From Enoplolaimus lenunculus (taxonomy: Eukaryota > Nematoda > Enoplea > Enoplida > Thoracostomopsidae): DNA of 64,000 nucleotides. This document shows, piece after piece, positions 1 through 13,700 of the stretch. The DNA lies in assembly GCA_030248215.1 (NCBI GenBank), contig JASANG010002002.1, forward strand, positions 93,122 through 157,121, written 5' to 3'. A program made the position numbers and the translations under genes. Each line of letters opens with the position of its first letter. The first letter of the stretch is position 1. Under the pieces are notes generated by a model that worked only from the letters and a program-made list of their open reading frames with translations, made no database searches and was not told where the DNA came from.

Positions 1-210
1 CTAAGCAACAGCAGTTACAATCGCGGTGGTTGGCGCAGTAACTACGAGCGGTTGAAATCTTATTTGTGAGCAACTGACAACACAAAACAGCCGACCGCTA
101 AGACAGCAGCGGTTTTGTACGTGACCGCGAGCGTACTTTAATCTTTTCGTGACCGTAAACTAATACACTGGAACACTGTCAATCTCAAAGCATGCAACTG
201 TATTGCATAC

Positions 211-1781
211 CGGCGCTGCTTTTTCTCAAGCTCCGCATTACGCACGGACAGACTGTCAAGCTGGAATCTGACATCTTGAAGTTCTTCAGTCTGTTTTTTG
301 TATCTCCGCTTAACATCACTGGCATTGCGCCTTTGTTCATCAAGCTGTTTGTTTGCATCAAACAGCTGAAAAATGCACATTCAATTAATTGCTTAGTTAT
401 ATAAATCACTAAACTGTTGATAAAAACATCATTGTTCAACCTATGAGTACAAAAAGATTCCCAATGTTAAATTGTAAATGTAATGAAAAGTTAAGTTAGT
501 AATTCATGTTCACATATTTGCTAAACACAAAGTGCACAAACAACACCTTTGAATCTAATTGCTTCTTCGTAAATTTTTGATGTTCCAACTCTTCTTGCTT
601 CTCTCGCTCAAACTGCTTTTGTTGAACATCGAGCTGTTGTTTTAATTTGTTGCATTTCTCTTTGTACACAGATTCTATAACAGTGATATTGATAAACCAG
701 GAAAACCGATATGCTTAGTTATCTTATTAGCTAAAATACATGAGATTACAAGCTAGTACATGTCCAACCACATTCATGTATAACCAAATTCATGTTGTTA
801 TACCAAAAGACAGAATGCAAGTTTTGCCGATAATTATACATTTTGTTTAATCTCTAACACAACTTACCCGAGTCTTCATTTTCGCTAGAACTTCCAAGCG
901 CTTCACGATAATTACGATATTCCATAACTTCAAATTCCAATTTTTGCGCTTTGCGTTCCATATTGCTCCATTTGGATTGCAAATCAGAAAGCTGGAAAAC
1001 ACTGCCAGTGTAACGTGTAAAACATACTTATAATTATTGTCTGAGTAATCTTGATGTCGACATACTCAGCGTGGTGATTAAGCTACAACATCTAATAAAA
1101 CTTTTCATTATTCCAGAAGTTATCAATCCGCGGTACAAATGAGGTAATGTTACTAACATTAATGTTAGAGACAAAATATAATCAGAAAACCACATTCTCA
1201 GAAATAGTCGTTTCAATCATCTCGGTACTGGATCATTTCAAAATATGTATAAAGTAACATTGTGAAACAGTTCAAACAGCGACACACTACTACTGTTACA
1301 GCATTGAAACAAAATTGTAATAAAGTTTTTAAGCACCCGCTAATTTTCAGTACCTAACTCTGATGGATAATCGCAATATTATATGACGCACTTTTTGTCA
1401 CCCGGCAATAACCGGCCGATTATAAAACTTACTTCTTTTTCAAGTCGCATACGATTTGTTGCTTCTTGTTCTAATGATTCAGACAATCGTTGCGAGCTCG
1501 ATCTTTCCTCCTGTGCTTCCGACTATAACGGTAAAAGTAAACAACCAAAATTCATGAGAAAACTAGACCAAGGGTCGAAAACAAATTTCTATTGTTCCCT
1601 ACAAAGTTGATTACGTACTAGTTACCATTCGCAATTTTAGCAAAACTAGAGTATTATAATTAAAAGAGATATAAACCTGAGCATCTGCAAGCTTATTCTC
1701 CAATCGATCATTATAAGTTCTTAGTTCCGCAACCGTTTTTTCAAGTGTAGCCACTTTTTGACGCAAGGAGGACACTTCTTC
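211..1781 (-). CDS. Myo18: Myosin XVIII coiled-coil tail, exons 24-28 (continues off left edge)
   Basis: 1781-1677, 1522-1433, 991-868, 674-547 and 365-211 encode an unbroken heptad-rich, charged stretch (for example SSLRQKVATLEKTVAELR, KLEFEVMEYRNYREAL, VRNAELEKKQRR). It lines up with the tail of MYO18A, including EVMEARLIRAAE and VRNHELEKKQRR. The last donor (CG/GTATGC, phase 2) shows that more tail exons lie left of position 1. Bases 1-210 hold no recognisable exon. Confidence 0.92.
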
Positions 1782-4700
1782 CTAGAATAACAAAGCAAAA
1801 TTCGATAAAGATTTCGGCAGAAATAACAAGGCGATATATTTTTAAAGATAATAGTGTCACATGTGAAACTTGTAAAACGTGGTGTAAGGATCATAAGAAA
1901 TTATATACCTGAAACGATGTAGTTAGCTAATGTTTCAGAACAGTGTGTTTAGATCTGTGTTGTCGATATTTATGGGTTTCGGAATCTGGGCGTACGGAAT
2001 TTTACAGTTTATTAAGTTCGGTTAGCGATTGAGCTATTCATATTTGATACATTGTTCTTCGTGCATTTATTTGGCCTGTGATACATATCCGTGAAATAAA
2101 AACGCAACTTCAACAGATCCATCTATACTACAGCCAGAATTAAGTGCCGTCGCGCCCGCCTTACAAACTCAGGTTCTTATCACGAGCGCCCGCAAGCGTT
2201 ATTTCAATTGCTCGCTGTTACTAAAGCGGTTTGCAAAATGACTGCAACCGCAATACTACGCACCAAATGCTGTCCGTGACTGTCCCTCTTAATTTTTTGA
2301 ACACGCTTAGCATTGAGAAATACTTTACAACGCAATGACGGACAGCATTGAAAGAGCAGTAATCGCGCGTAGATCAAATTGAGTTTCCGAGCGATTGCGT
2401 ACAAAGTCACATTTGGAACGACGGAAGAAAAATAATACCACACTAAATTCGTACGTCTTTTGACAACATTTCATTCTCTGTTCGCTTCACTCCAAGCAAT
2501 GGTACAACACGCGTGTACAGTCTCCACCAGGACCACGAACGAATAGTAATGTATTTGTTAATGTTGCGTTGAATGCATCGAATCGCCAAGTCTTGAATCT
2601 AAATAGCAATAAAACTACTTCGAAATCCAAAATTTAGCGCTATTTTCACCGATTGATTAGCATTATATACAGGTTAAATTTACAATACGGCGTTATAAAA
2701 GCATGAAAATGAATGTTTTAAGTTTTATGATATCTAATATATTAATTTAATTCCCAAATTTTTAGTCAAGGACGTCAATAAAATTTGAGAAAATGCAAAG
2801 CATGTGAAGCGTGCATTAATTTTTGAAACCGAATTTATCGGTACACTTAAATAATTGAATATAGAATTCAGAAGAAGCGCGTAATTCAAAGACACATCTG
2901 TCATAAGAACAAACTGTTGGCGAAAACAATGGTGAGCAGCTACAGCTATACGGTACCGCACAGAACTACATTTATCTTCAAGCGCGAGACCTTTCTTTTT
3001 TCCAAGAATCGCTTCATTAAATAGACACGGCATTCAGCTTGAAATTTTGACACCACTGCTGTCAATTTTTCATCTCGAGCGTCTTCCAGGCGTGCCAGCA
3101 AGTCCGATCGAAGAAAAATCTAAAAAATCAACCTATACGCTATAGTTGATTGCATCTACCTGTTTGAAATGGTTTAGTCGATAAAATGTTGTAAAAATAG
3201 ACTAACACATAAAATATGGGTTGAGACAACACGGTTGATACCGCCTGGTTGTGAACACGTAGGTTATACGAAAATAATATCGGTATTATAATTAAAATAC
3301 GCAAAGTTGACGCTAAATATTTGAGTATGTATTTCAAAACCTAAATTACAATAAAACGAGTTGTACCTGGCTCAAACCAAGCCGAATTTGACTTTCTTTA
3401 TCAACGTCCAAATGGTCTAAAAGTCGCGTTATCGTCTGAAACAAAAAACCAAATGAAACGAAAATATTCAGCACATTAAAACGGATTCAAAAAATTCTGA
3501 AACCAGATAACTGAAGCAAAAATTTGATGCATATGTCGTAGTTTAAACATATGTGAAAAGGCAAAAAGTTGCAACTCAATCGAAACGTCGGTAAAATGCA
3601 GACATTATCAAAACTGTTCCACCGGATGTCAAAATGTACGTGACTTTGAAAGACGGTATTCTGCTGTTACATTTTGCGGTATTATTTGACTAAACAAATG
3701 AAAATTTTCAGCAACTAAACTCAAGTGTAAAAATACAATAAGATATTTCGCACCTCGCGATCGTTAAGCAACGATGAAGCAGGTGGTTTATAATCTGTGG
3801 GTGCAAGACATTCAAATCGTCGTTTGAATTCTGAGAACAACATACGCTCTGGGAACCCTATAATAGCATACGTTGACACAGGTAAACAACAATGCCAATC
3901 AAAATACAAACTTTTATTCATACCATACCGTTCTAAAGCTGTGCCAAAGTTGCCTGTATCGTCGCGCGTTACGCTCACAAAATAGTTGCACAACGCACGG
4001 TGCCTCATGTCAGTTTAAAACAAAGAAGGAACACACTCTACTACAGCAAGATTTCAACCGGTACCAAAAAATTGTCAGGATGATCTTTGCTTATTGCACT
4101 AACGGACAAAACAGGTAACTATATGCTGTATCGAGCAGAAAAATATGTATAAAAGGCAAAGCTTCGATATTGGTACTCAGGATAAGACGTTACTCGTTAG
4201 CCACGCTAGACTTAAGACGCGTAGTTTTTCAATTTTCTTCTGGCTCCCGAAAGCTCAATAACAAATAAACTCAAAACGAATTTACCACATTTAACCGGTA
4301 CATATTAAATTTTAATTTAAATTTAAAACCAATTTTTGAGAGCATACCGATTTTATTCAGCCGAACACTAGACAGCAATTGAACACCGCGCAACTGCGAT
4401 CTCATCAATGGAACGTTCATCAACGATCGTTGAAGTGAACTTTGATTAGTAGTTATAAGTGACGTGTTTGAGTCGGCTGAGCTACCACAGGCAACATCTA
4501 AATTCGAAGCCAGCAACACCGGAGACGGTGATGCTGCGCCCAAAATTAGTCCCGAGTCATGATGAGGAAGGACACAGTGTACGAAATGTAAGCGACCATT
4601 GCGACGCACCATTTCGCACAGCCAATCCTGAATAAATTAGGGTTATCTGTTACATGAATGCTTTAGTAAAGCATGCAGTATGCATTGACAAGGCGATATA

Positions 4701-7700
4701 ACATATTTTCTTTTCAGTGGTTTGACATAAAAACTGTATTTTCACAAAATATATATTTTATTCTTGCTAACGTACGGAACAATATTATGCAAACAAAATA
4801 TTTTTTTGTTCTGAAGAGAAGTCGATATCAATCCAAATTAAAACTTAATCTGAAACATCAACAAAGCATGTTTGTCTCACCATTTGCGTTTTCAAATTCG
4901 CCACGGCTGACGATTTGCGTTTTACAGAGGCGCCCAAACTTCGAAATAGCGATGTCGTCGCTCGTCTTAAATTGGATCCACTAGACGCCGATGACTCCAT
5001 TGATGTATTCAATCCTGGGACACCGCCACCAGAACGAAGAGACAAAAACAAACTCGATATCGGCTCACTTAAATAAAAGACTTTGAAACAATCGAGCAAC
5101 CTGCGACTAGGCATCTGAAAACTAGAGCTCTTCAAGCAGCATCTATGCACCACACAGTGACGTCAGTTATTTATGTTTACTGGTTCCTGATCCAGCTTCA
5201 TTTACGGACAAATAGTGCAATAGTGATCGCGCTAGAAATCGCGGTTCTGATGACGATTGGCCAGTTCTTGAATGGTATAAAAGCCGCAGCGCAAACGATT
5301 GCGCCATGACTGCGCACTTGATTTTGTCAACGACTACATATACACACTAAGTTTCCACAAACTGTGATACAAAAAGTAAACGTAGCTTACCGCTGTGATT
5401 CTTGTAGCAATGGCAGAACGAGTCGAGCTACAATGTTTTCTTGTATTCCGCGAAGCCATCCTGATGCTGAATACACAACTGGATTTGTGCCAAGAGCGTG
5501 TTGCACCACAAAATGGTTGTGAAGGCGCGATTTCGTTATAAGGCGTTCGGCTTAAACATACAGCAAACTATTGTATTAAAAGAGTAAATAAAACAGAATG
5601 AACCTTGAGTTTAACATTATTGCATCCAAATCCAACTCATTTAACCGTTCTATTTCAAACGCAACTTACGCTGATCGCCAAAATGAACCAACAATCGTTC
5701 AACAAACGATTCATCTGAGGCGCCAGGGAATACAGATTCTTCGTCGAGTAGCCACAATAGGCCACGTTTTTCTTGACTTCTCAATTCAATGCTCGTTTGG
5801 CGAATAATGTTAGCGTCAGGCGGCTTATCAATACAGCTAATCAGCGTGTGCGGATTGTATTCAGGAAAATCAAATTCGATTAGCACGTTTTCCTAAATAT
5901 TACCTTGTATAGTTTACGTTATATATACACAGTTCCTTGCATTCAGAGTACCACGGGAAACAAAGCGAGTGACTCTTTCAAGCTCAAGCATCAAGCAAAT
6001 CGATAGACAAAAATGTCCCGTTAAGATGATTCTCAAATTATGCGCTCTTAGATGAGTTCAGATTGAATGTAATACAAAATCAACTATAATATGCCATAGC
6101 AACTATTGCTGGACATTGTTTTGCAATTTAAAAAAATGACATGTAACCAGCTATTACCCGTTGTTGCGCGAACATACAATCACAGTAGTTTTTACGACTT
6201 AACTACGGCCTGAATCACAACATCATTCTGATAACACAACAATAACAATCTCTTTCTTAAGGATTTGAATGCTAGTCCATAAGAATGGCCTGCCTACAAA
6301 GTCTATAAGTAAAAGTGGTTTCAATACGATTACGGGCCAGCGCCATATTTAAACAATATCAATAAAATGACCAGATTGTACGTTGCTATACCTGATTGTA
6401 CGTTTCCATAGGCCACGTAAAACTTGCGTCGTAACATAAGCCAGCTAGCCGTTCGTTTGCATAGTTGAAGCAAAATTCGTCAAATGTAGCTCCGCGCGGT
6501 CGTTGAGCAACAGATTCCGTGAACGCTACACTGCTTCCGTTTTTAGAGCCATGTTGCGCAACAGATGCTTGGTTTTGGAAACCAGGACAGTCGACTACTG
6601 ATATTGACGTCAGTGTACGGTAATTCGACGACAACGAACTAAAATACTACGCTTTATAACTTTCTAAGTCAGGAGTGGTTAGCGTATGCATTCAAACCAC
6701 AAGTGCCAAAATGCCACAAATTTGAACAAAATACCGCATGCGTGTTAATGTAAAGCTTGCCATAAGCACATGTCTAACATTGACAACCAATACTATATTA
6801 TTTAGCCAATAATCCTGCACTCGAATTGAATGAACTTAGATTTCAGTTACAACACATCTAGCTAACAAGAACAACCATATAAAACAGCCGTTATTAAACT
6901 AACCGATTAATTAGCGACACAACAGCGACCATGAGCTCACGATACAATGCAATAACGAATGAATGCAGCGCTTCCAATCCATCAATTTGACGATTCTTCA
7001 GACTCATTTTTTCAATGCTCGGTCGCTTTCCGGATTTGTTGTCAGTTGAAGAAAGCCGACTAAAGTATGAAACTTCAAACTAGAGAAGACCCAAACCAGC
7101 ACTTACTTTGACGGAGCCTATAACCGGGGCCAAATATCAAATGGAATCTTCGAATGGTTCGGTGCATTTTTAAGAACTGGATCAGAATCCGGTGTTTCGG
7201 TCATGTGAAACTTTATTAAAACACTTACTTGCATTCATTTTTACGTTACAGTTATTTTCGACAAAAGTGTCAAAGTAAAAATACATTTTTACCACAAATA
7301 TCCATTGGCCCCAGTTGGTAACGACCTCGGTTTTGTGGTATTTTCCCACAGCCCGGAGCCCGGGGCAGCTCTACATCTAAAACATACAACCAGACCCTCT
7401 AACACCATCCGCTTCCATTAAATGACTTTAGTCACATCAAAATACCTGGGAATGTCTTGTGTCTGGGCTTGGTTAACCAGGGTGCGATCGGATATTAATT
7501 TACCGCATACCGAAACCGTATGCGTATATTGAATGTTACTGGAACAGGAACCGGATACTGTATACATTAAAATAATCGGTTTTTCGCTGTGTTTTTGGCG
7601 TGCTCATCTGTTACAAAGTACATAATTGCTGCTGATAAACTGAAATTATATAATTTAAAAATGCATTAAACCATCACTCGCTTTGATAAGTTAAACGTTG

Positions 7701-10700
7701 CTGAAAACGTATCAAAAACCCCAGCAAGATGTTAATGACGCTTACTTGGAAAAGCAGTTTTGTGATATTCGGCACCAAAGCCGTAAATATCCTGTATCTC
7801 GAAGGTTTATACCGGATACACAAACCGGATACGCATATCAAATATTGCCGAATATTAAATTGGAACCGGATATCCGGTCGCATCATGCGAACCTCAACAC
7901 CGGGATAAATTCCTCACTACCTAAACAGACCATTCAATCGAGATTAAGTGCTTTCGACCAAGGGGGGATCCCTTAGAGTAGCGAACCCCCAACACCTGTT
8001 ACAGTGTAGCCGTCGCGTCGAAAAAACGGGCGTTGTTCACCTTTATGATCGCTGATGGCAGAAAAACTGGAAATCACCAATGATTACAATTACAATAATG
8101 CAAAGTTTACTTGTTCTCAAATACATGCCAAGAATTTTACAAAGTATGGAACTCCAGTTACTCACCTTTTATTGCTTCCCATTGACAACGGGCTTCCCAG
8201 CGTGGACGCAGAATCGGTAGAAGCAAGCGAACCTTTCCGAACACTGTCCATCATTTGCTGAGACAATGGATGAAAGATTGACCGAACTAGTGCGTCGTAC
8301 GAAACTCCAAGTAAGTTTGCAGCTTTCTGTGCAAGAACAGGCGCACAAAATGTAGATTTTGAGCTTGGGATATCTAGTAAAAAAGAAATATCTAGCTAAA
8401 AACTTTGTACAATCTAAACAAATCATTAAACAGCCATATACATACACAATAGAAATTGTAACTGATACGTCGTTTTCCTATCTACGAACAACCGGCAACA
8501 AAGATCTAACACTTTTGGTAGTCTATTAAAATAAATAACGTATCAGCTAAAACGTTGGAAAATTTATAAAAATTGATAAACAACAATCTGATAAATACGA
8601 AACGGATTACTTTTAGAAGAACTCGCCACAAGCAAATGAATTATGGCAGCAAGCGTCGAAAATATCGCTCTTTGCTCGTCAGACGTAACACTAAGTACTT
8701 TTAACGATATCATAAACCTTGAAAAACTGGACGCACTATGTTCACGATCGGAAGGCTAAAATTGAATACAAACATAATACCAATACTTCAATATCAGGCC
8801 GCATGTCAGATATCATCTGTTGGGTACATTTCAACATAGCAATGTAACTTAATCACGCAAATTTAGTATACCTTGCTGTAATACCTTATACATTTTCACA
8901 GATAAATATTCGGCTATGTAGAATGTGAAAAAGCCGTCGATTTTTGACCGGAGCCATAGATTCGATCGCACATTGCCAAATTGATATACAATTTTGAACT
9001 CTGAATCATGAAATTCCAGATTTTAATTTAGAGATACACATTCGACTCAACTTCACCTTAGTAAACGGCACGAAGCAAATGCTTGGGTCTTGAATTGACG
9101 TCAACTGAAGCTCATTTCTCAGATCTTGATCAGCGCCTTCCCATAGCTGATAAAATATCAAAAAGTTGGACTCGGCTTGCGGACGCTGAGCTACTCGACT
9201 GTATTCGCCGATAAGACACTGAAAGTAATAAAAACTACATCAAAAACGTATAAAAACACGAAAGCAAGTAATTTCAAAAACCACAAGTTCACCCAAATTT
9301 AACATACAGCATAGACCCTAAAAATTAATTTTCTTTAAATATGTTCCGTAAATTATTTTTATTTTAATCTCATGTTTTACACACAATTGATCAAAACGTG
9401 AATGAACCATATCAGCGTATTTATAAAACAAAGATTTTCGTACAAGATACAACCTTTTGTTAGTTAAAATTGTTTAGTTTTCATACGTAAAAATACAGCT
9501 GTTTTGAGAAATAAGCGTTATTCTAACTACATTGATATATTCTAGACAAACTTTACAGAAGTTACCTGAACCGAACCAGCAGATATTTGCCCAGAATGAT
9601 CAAATTCCAAATTTGTCAGTGTTGCCATTCTCGAAGCTTGTGTGTTTGCAAATGAACGACAATTGCAGAACGCCTCCAACACAGTATTTACTGCGTTCAA
9701 TTTTTCTACTAAACAATATCATTATTTCAAAAAATCAATTTACCGTTAATTAAATTTAACGGACTTGCAAACGGACTTTCATGCAAAATGTGGCTGTGGC
9801 TGCTTAGGAGAGATAACAAGGTGAAGCCACAGGCGAAAGCGTAAATATTAAAACGAATAACTTTTTTCAATTCAGTTACACGTCGAACTTCAAAAGACTA
9901 GCTAAACTTACTTGTCACCTGACGGTTGACTGAGCCTGCCACTAGACACAGATACTGAAGTAAATGTCTCGCTTGCGTTGTTTTTCCGGAACCGCTTCGA
10001 CCCATAAACACAACTGCTTGATTGGCACGTGATGCCATCATATGACGATATGCATTCTGGCCCACCGCGTATATATGAGGAGGCATATCTTCACGCCGGC
10101 ATCCACGAAACATTTGAACTATCTGAACATGATATAATTTATATTTTGTGCAAAATAGTTTATATATTTAACTACAATAATGCATTCAAAATAGTACGGT
10201 ACTGTGACGCTGGGAACCCGCGGCTTACAATATCGGCTTCTTAGTATGTTTATTCATAGTAGCGATCCAACAGAAATTTCAGACGCCCACATTCCGTGGT
10301 CTAATATTTCTACATCAGAAGGCAAACATTAGCCATTTTACGCTATCAATAACAATACCTTTTCTGAATAGATCGCGAGTGGATGTGGCGGTGTTACAAT
10401 AACAGTATGACCCGTTCCACTATACGTATGAATAAGGCTTGATCCGAACCGCTGTCGTAGTAAATGAAGAATGCTAGATTCATTCAAATAAACTAAATCA
10501 CGAATATCCTCCGATTTTTCTACTGACGCAGGATTAGCCTGAAATTGCCAAAATGCACATAATAATCAAAACAACTAACCACATTATGCTCCAGGCGGAT
10601 ATAATTGTCTATGGCTATATAATGCAAAACAACACTCAGTGCAGGAATTCGACAAAAATTGAAAGTTCTATGTATACAGCGCATTCCTCTAGAATGTTGA

Positions 10701-13700
10701 AGAAAAGGAACAAATGGTTCGCCTTAAATATTTTAATACAATTTGCCCGTAGGAGGTTATCATGCCATATGCGCTACTTGATTTGATTAAAGTTTTATAT
10801 ACCTTTTCAATATCATCAGCGTCAACTTCAATTGCTTGGCTCGTTCCAGATACGTCTTCAATAATTACGCGCACTTTATTTTCTGGTATTCCGTCCGTCG
10901 ACTTCAGCACTCGTGCAGGGGCAAATCCTTTAGTATGTACTAGCCATACTGCATCCTGTTCGGCGCTCCCTTTCATTTCGTGCTTGTCTGGGTCCATATT
11001 GATTATTTTAGGAATGAACTGTAACTGATAAATCACAACAGCGCGGCATTTGAACTACAGCCATGTTGTTTCAAAGTGATACACTAATTACATATCTCAG
11101 CGACTAGTTTTGTGTTTATTTAACGTTACTATGTTGCATAACTCGTCATTTAAAAATCCATTACTGCAACGTATGGACGTAAGCCATGATTAGGAAAACA
11201 GACGTTCTAAAAATATTTCGAAGCCAATTAGTGGGTTTAATCCTACCGCGATGGTAAAATAATATACTTAAGTTTTAATTATAAAATAAATGTCACGGCT
11301 CATGGCTAAAAATCAACAGATTTTGTAATAGTTTCAACAGAAAAGGTCATCATATGATTGAGTTAAGGTTTTGCTAAACGCAACGCAGAATTTTACTCTT
11401 GTACACCTATCCCCACACTTATCTTTAGCTTCAGGTTCAGGATTAAGATTAGTTAGACTTAAGAAAGACTTACATACGCCTAAGCCATTTCCAAAGCCTA
11501 AGCAATCACCTTATTTATTGCTACAATTAGCACATAAACGCTTGTTGCAAATATGCCACTTTTACTTACTCACCTTTTGCTTTATGCGTCGACTACCAGC
11601 ACGTACTAGTGTTGGTTCATTCAACTGAACTTCACGATTTGAGCTAGACTTTACCGAATTAGCCTCGTTTGCAACGTCAACCAAATCGCTGTTATTCAAG
11701 CCGTCTGGACATTCCGTATCGGATAACGCTAATCGCTGACTAAGCTCGCACAATTCCAATACTGGCTTCACTCGAAGCGTTACACAGCTTCCTGAATCTG
11801 AAAAGTTAAAATTATACGACTCAATTTAAGAGTTTTAGCAAAATATCACAATTACGAGACATATCCATTCAATGCATTTAGGCAATGTACAGAATGATAA
11901 CTACAACATCTAAACTAGAAATATTTACATCGATTACGAACTCAACAGTCAGCTGTCCGTACGCAATTAATTTAATTTAAAAATCAGATCCTCACAGTTC
12001 ATAGAGTACTTACTTGAAACGACATAACTACCAATTTAATACACAGCACTTAGCCCAATTGTTATGAATTATTTTTAACACTCAAAAGCACAAGTTAAAC
12101 AACGTTCCATCGCAGAACTTATACCAGCGATTTAAATAACGAAACTGTTTCATTTCAAATAGTAGAAGTCACACGAAATTCTGTAATACAGTAATATAAT
12201 CAAACCTTTAATCATTTTGATAACATTATCCCGAGTTGCATTTGTAACGTCAATTCCATTTACTTGCAGCAACAAATCACCAGGCAAAAGCCCTGTTGTA
12301 GCGCCTGAATGCAGTTTACTTGCAGGGCCCATATGAAGCGGTTCGGCGAAAATCACCGTTTTTCGTTGTTCCTTTCCGTCACTAAAATACCAAAGTAGCC
12401 ACTGGCGGTCCCAGGATTTTTCCCAGGGGGAGCTTTCAAATTTTATTTTTATGATGTTTGTTCACGTAAGCATCGCTTTCTTTTCGTTCTAAAAACTTAA
12501 CCGTAAAAAATTTTGGGGTGCGGCGGCCACCCACCCCAAATGTGACCGCCCCTGAATTTTAGTTACCAAATAGAAGGGGTATATAGATAAATTCTTCTTT
12601 AAAATGCACAAGTCTTGAAGCCAAAATTCAATAAATGATATCCAACAGTCAGCTGTGTACTTACAGTAATCAACGCACGGCGGGATATGACTTCTTCTAA
12701 CCTTTTGCAGATTTTTATAGCTCAGACTGAACCTTACACTGAACCTAGCGATTAAAGTGTAGTAATATAGAATTAAAAGCCATAAATTGACATCCGATTC
12801 ACGTAACACTTAAACATATTCAAGCTTACGTCTAGATATACATACGCGGGAATGTGTACACTATAGCCTTCTACTATTACCTGTTTCGATCCACGATCTG
12901 GGACCTACGAAGTGAAAACCCAAAATCTCCACTCGGCTGCCGATGTACAGTAACCGTTCTTTCGGTGATGCGACAAGTTGCCAGCACCGGCAAATCTAAA
13001 CCGGGAATAACTAAGTTTTTCAAGGACGATCCAGCACCTAAAAATAAAAAGCATGGAACATTTTTCATGATTTCAAGACGTGAGAAAGTTTTTCAAAAAT
13101 ACGCGCTTAACCAGTTTTAAATGGAAAATTTATCTGCCAGCCAAGACCATTTAAACTAAAATTCAACAGGAATACTCAAAACTATCTTTTAAGAAGACAA
13201 AATCTAAATATCCGACTGAAAAGCACATACAGAAGTCAGCCTAAACACATAATCATTCTGCTAAACGTAGCAACTAGAAAGACCTATCCATACCTAACTA
13301 CGGAACCAGCGGTACTCAACAAATAGCTGCTTAAACAAAAACGCTACACCGTTTTCACTGCTTCCAAACCCTGGCTTACCGGGTACACCTTGCATGAAAC
13401 CAGCCGACTCGCCACTGGCTAGCCAGCCAGATGTAGTATCCGTGCCACCAGATACGTTACTCTCTGCATCAGACGCGGACGCGACGGAACCAGCACGAGT
13501 GCGGTTATTTGCATAGCTGTTACTCAAATTCGAACTGAATTTAGAATTAGCAGCAAATGGAACATTCGCAACGGGGACATCAGCAGCTTGGTTTAAATTT
13601 TCGGACATTTTGCCAGTCGTGTTTTTGGACAAATTGTTCGTGAATCCGTTTACAACGCCACGATTTGACGAATCTATTTCATCTTCTGTCGGCAAAGCGG

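Noticed and set aside
2734-3033. 99-codon minus-strand frame continuing past the IQ exon
   Set aside because: The true exon ends at AAG/GTCTCG (2991) and continues at 2598 with IQDLAIRC, which matches the myosin family; the longer frame has no such match.
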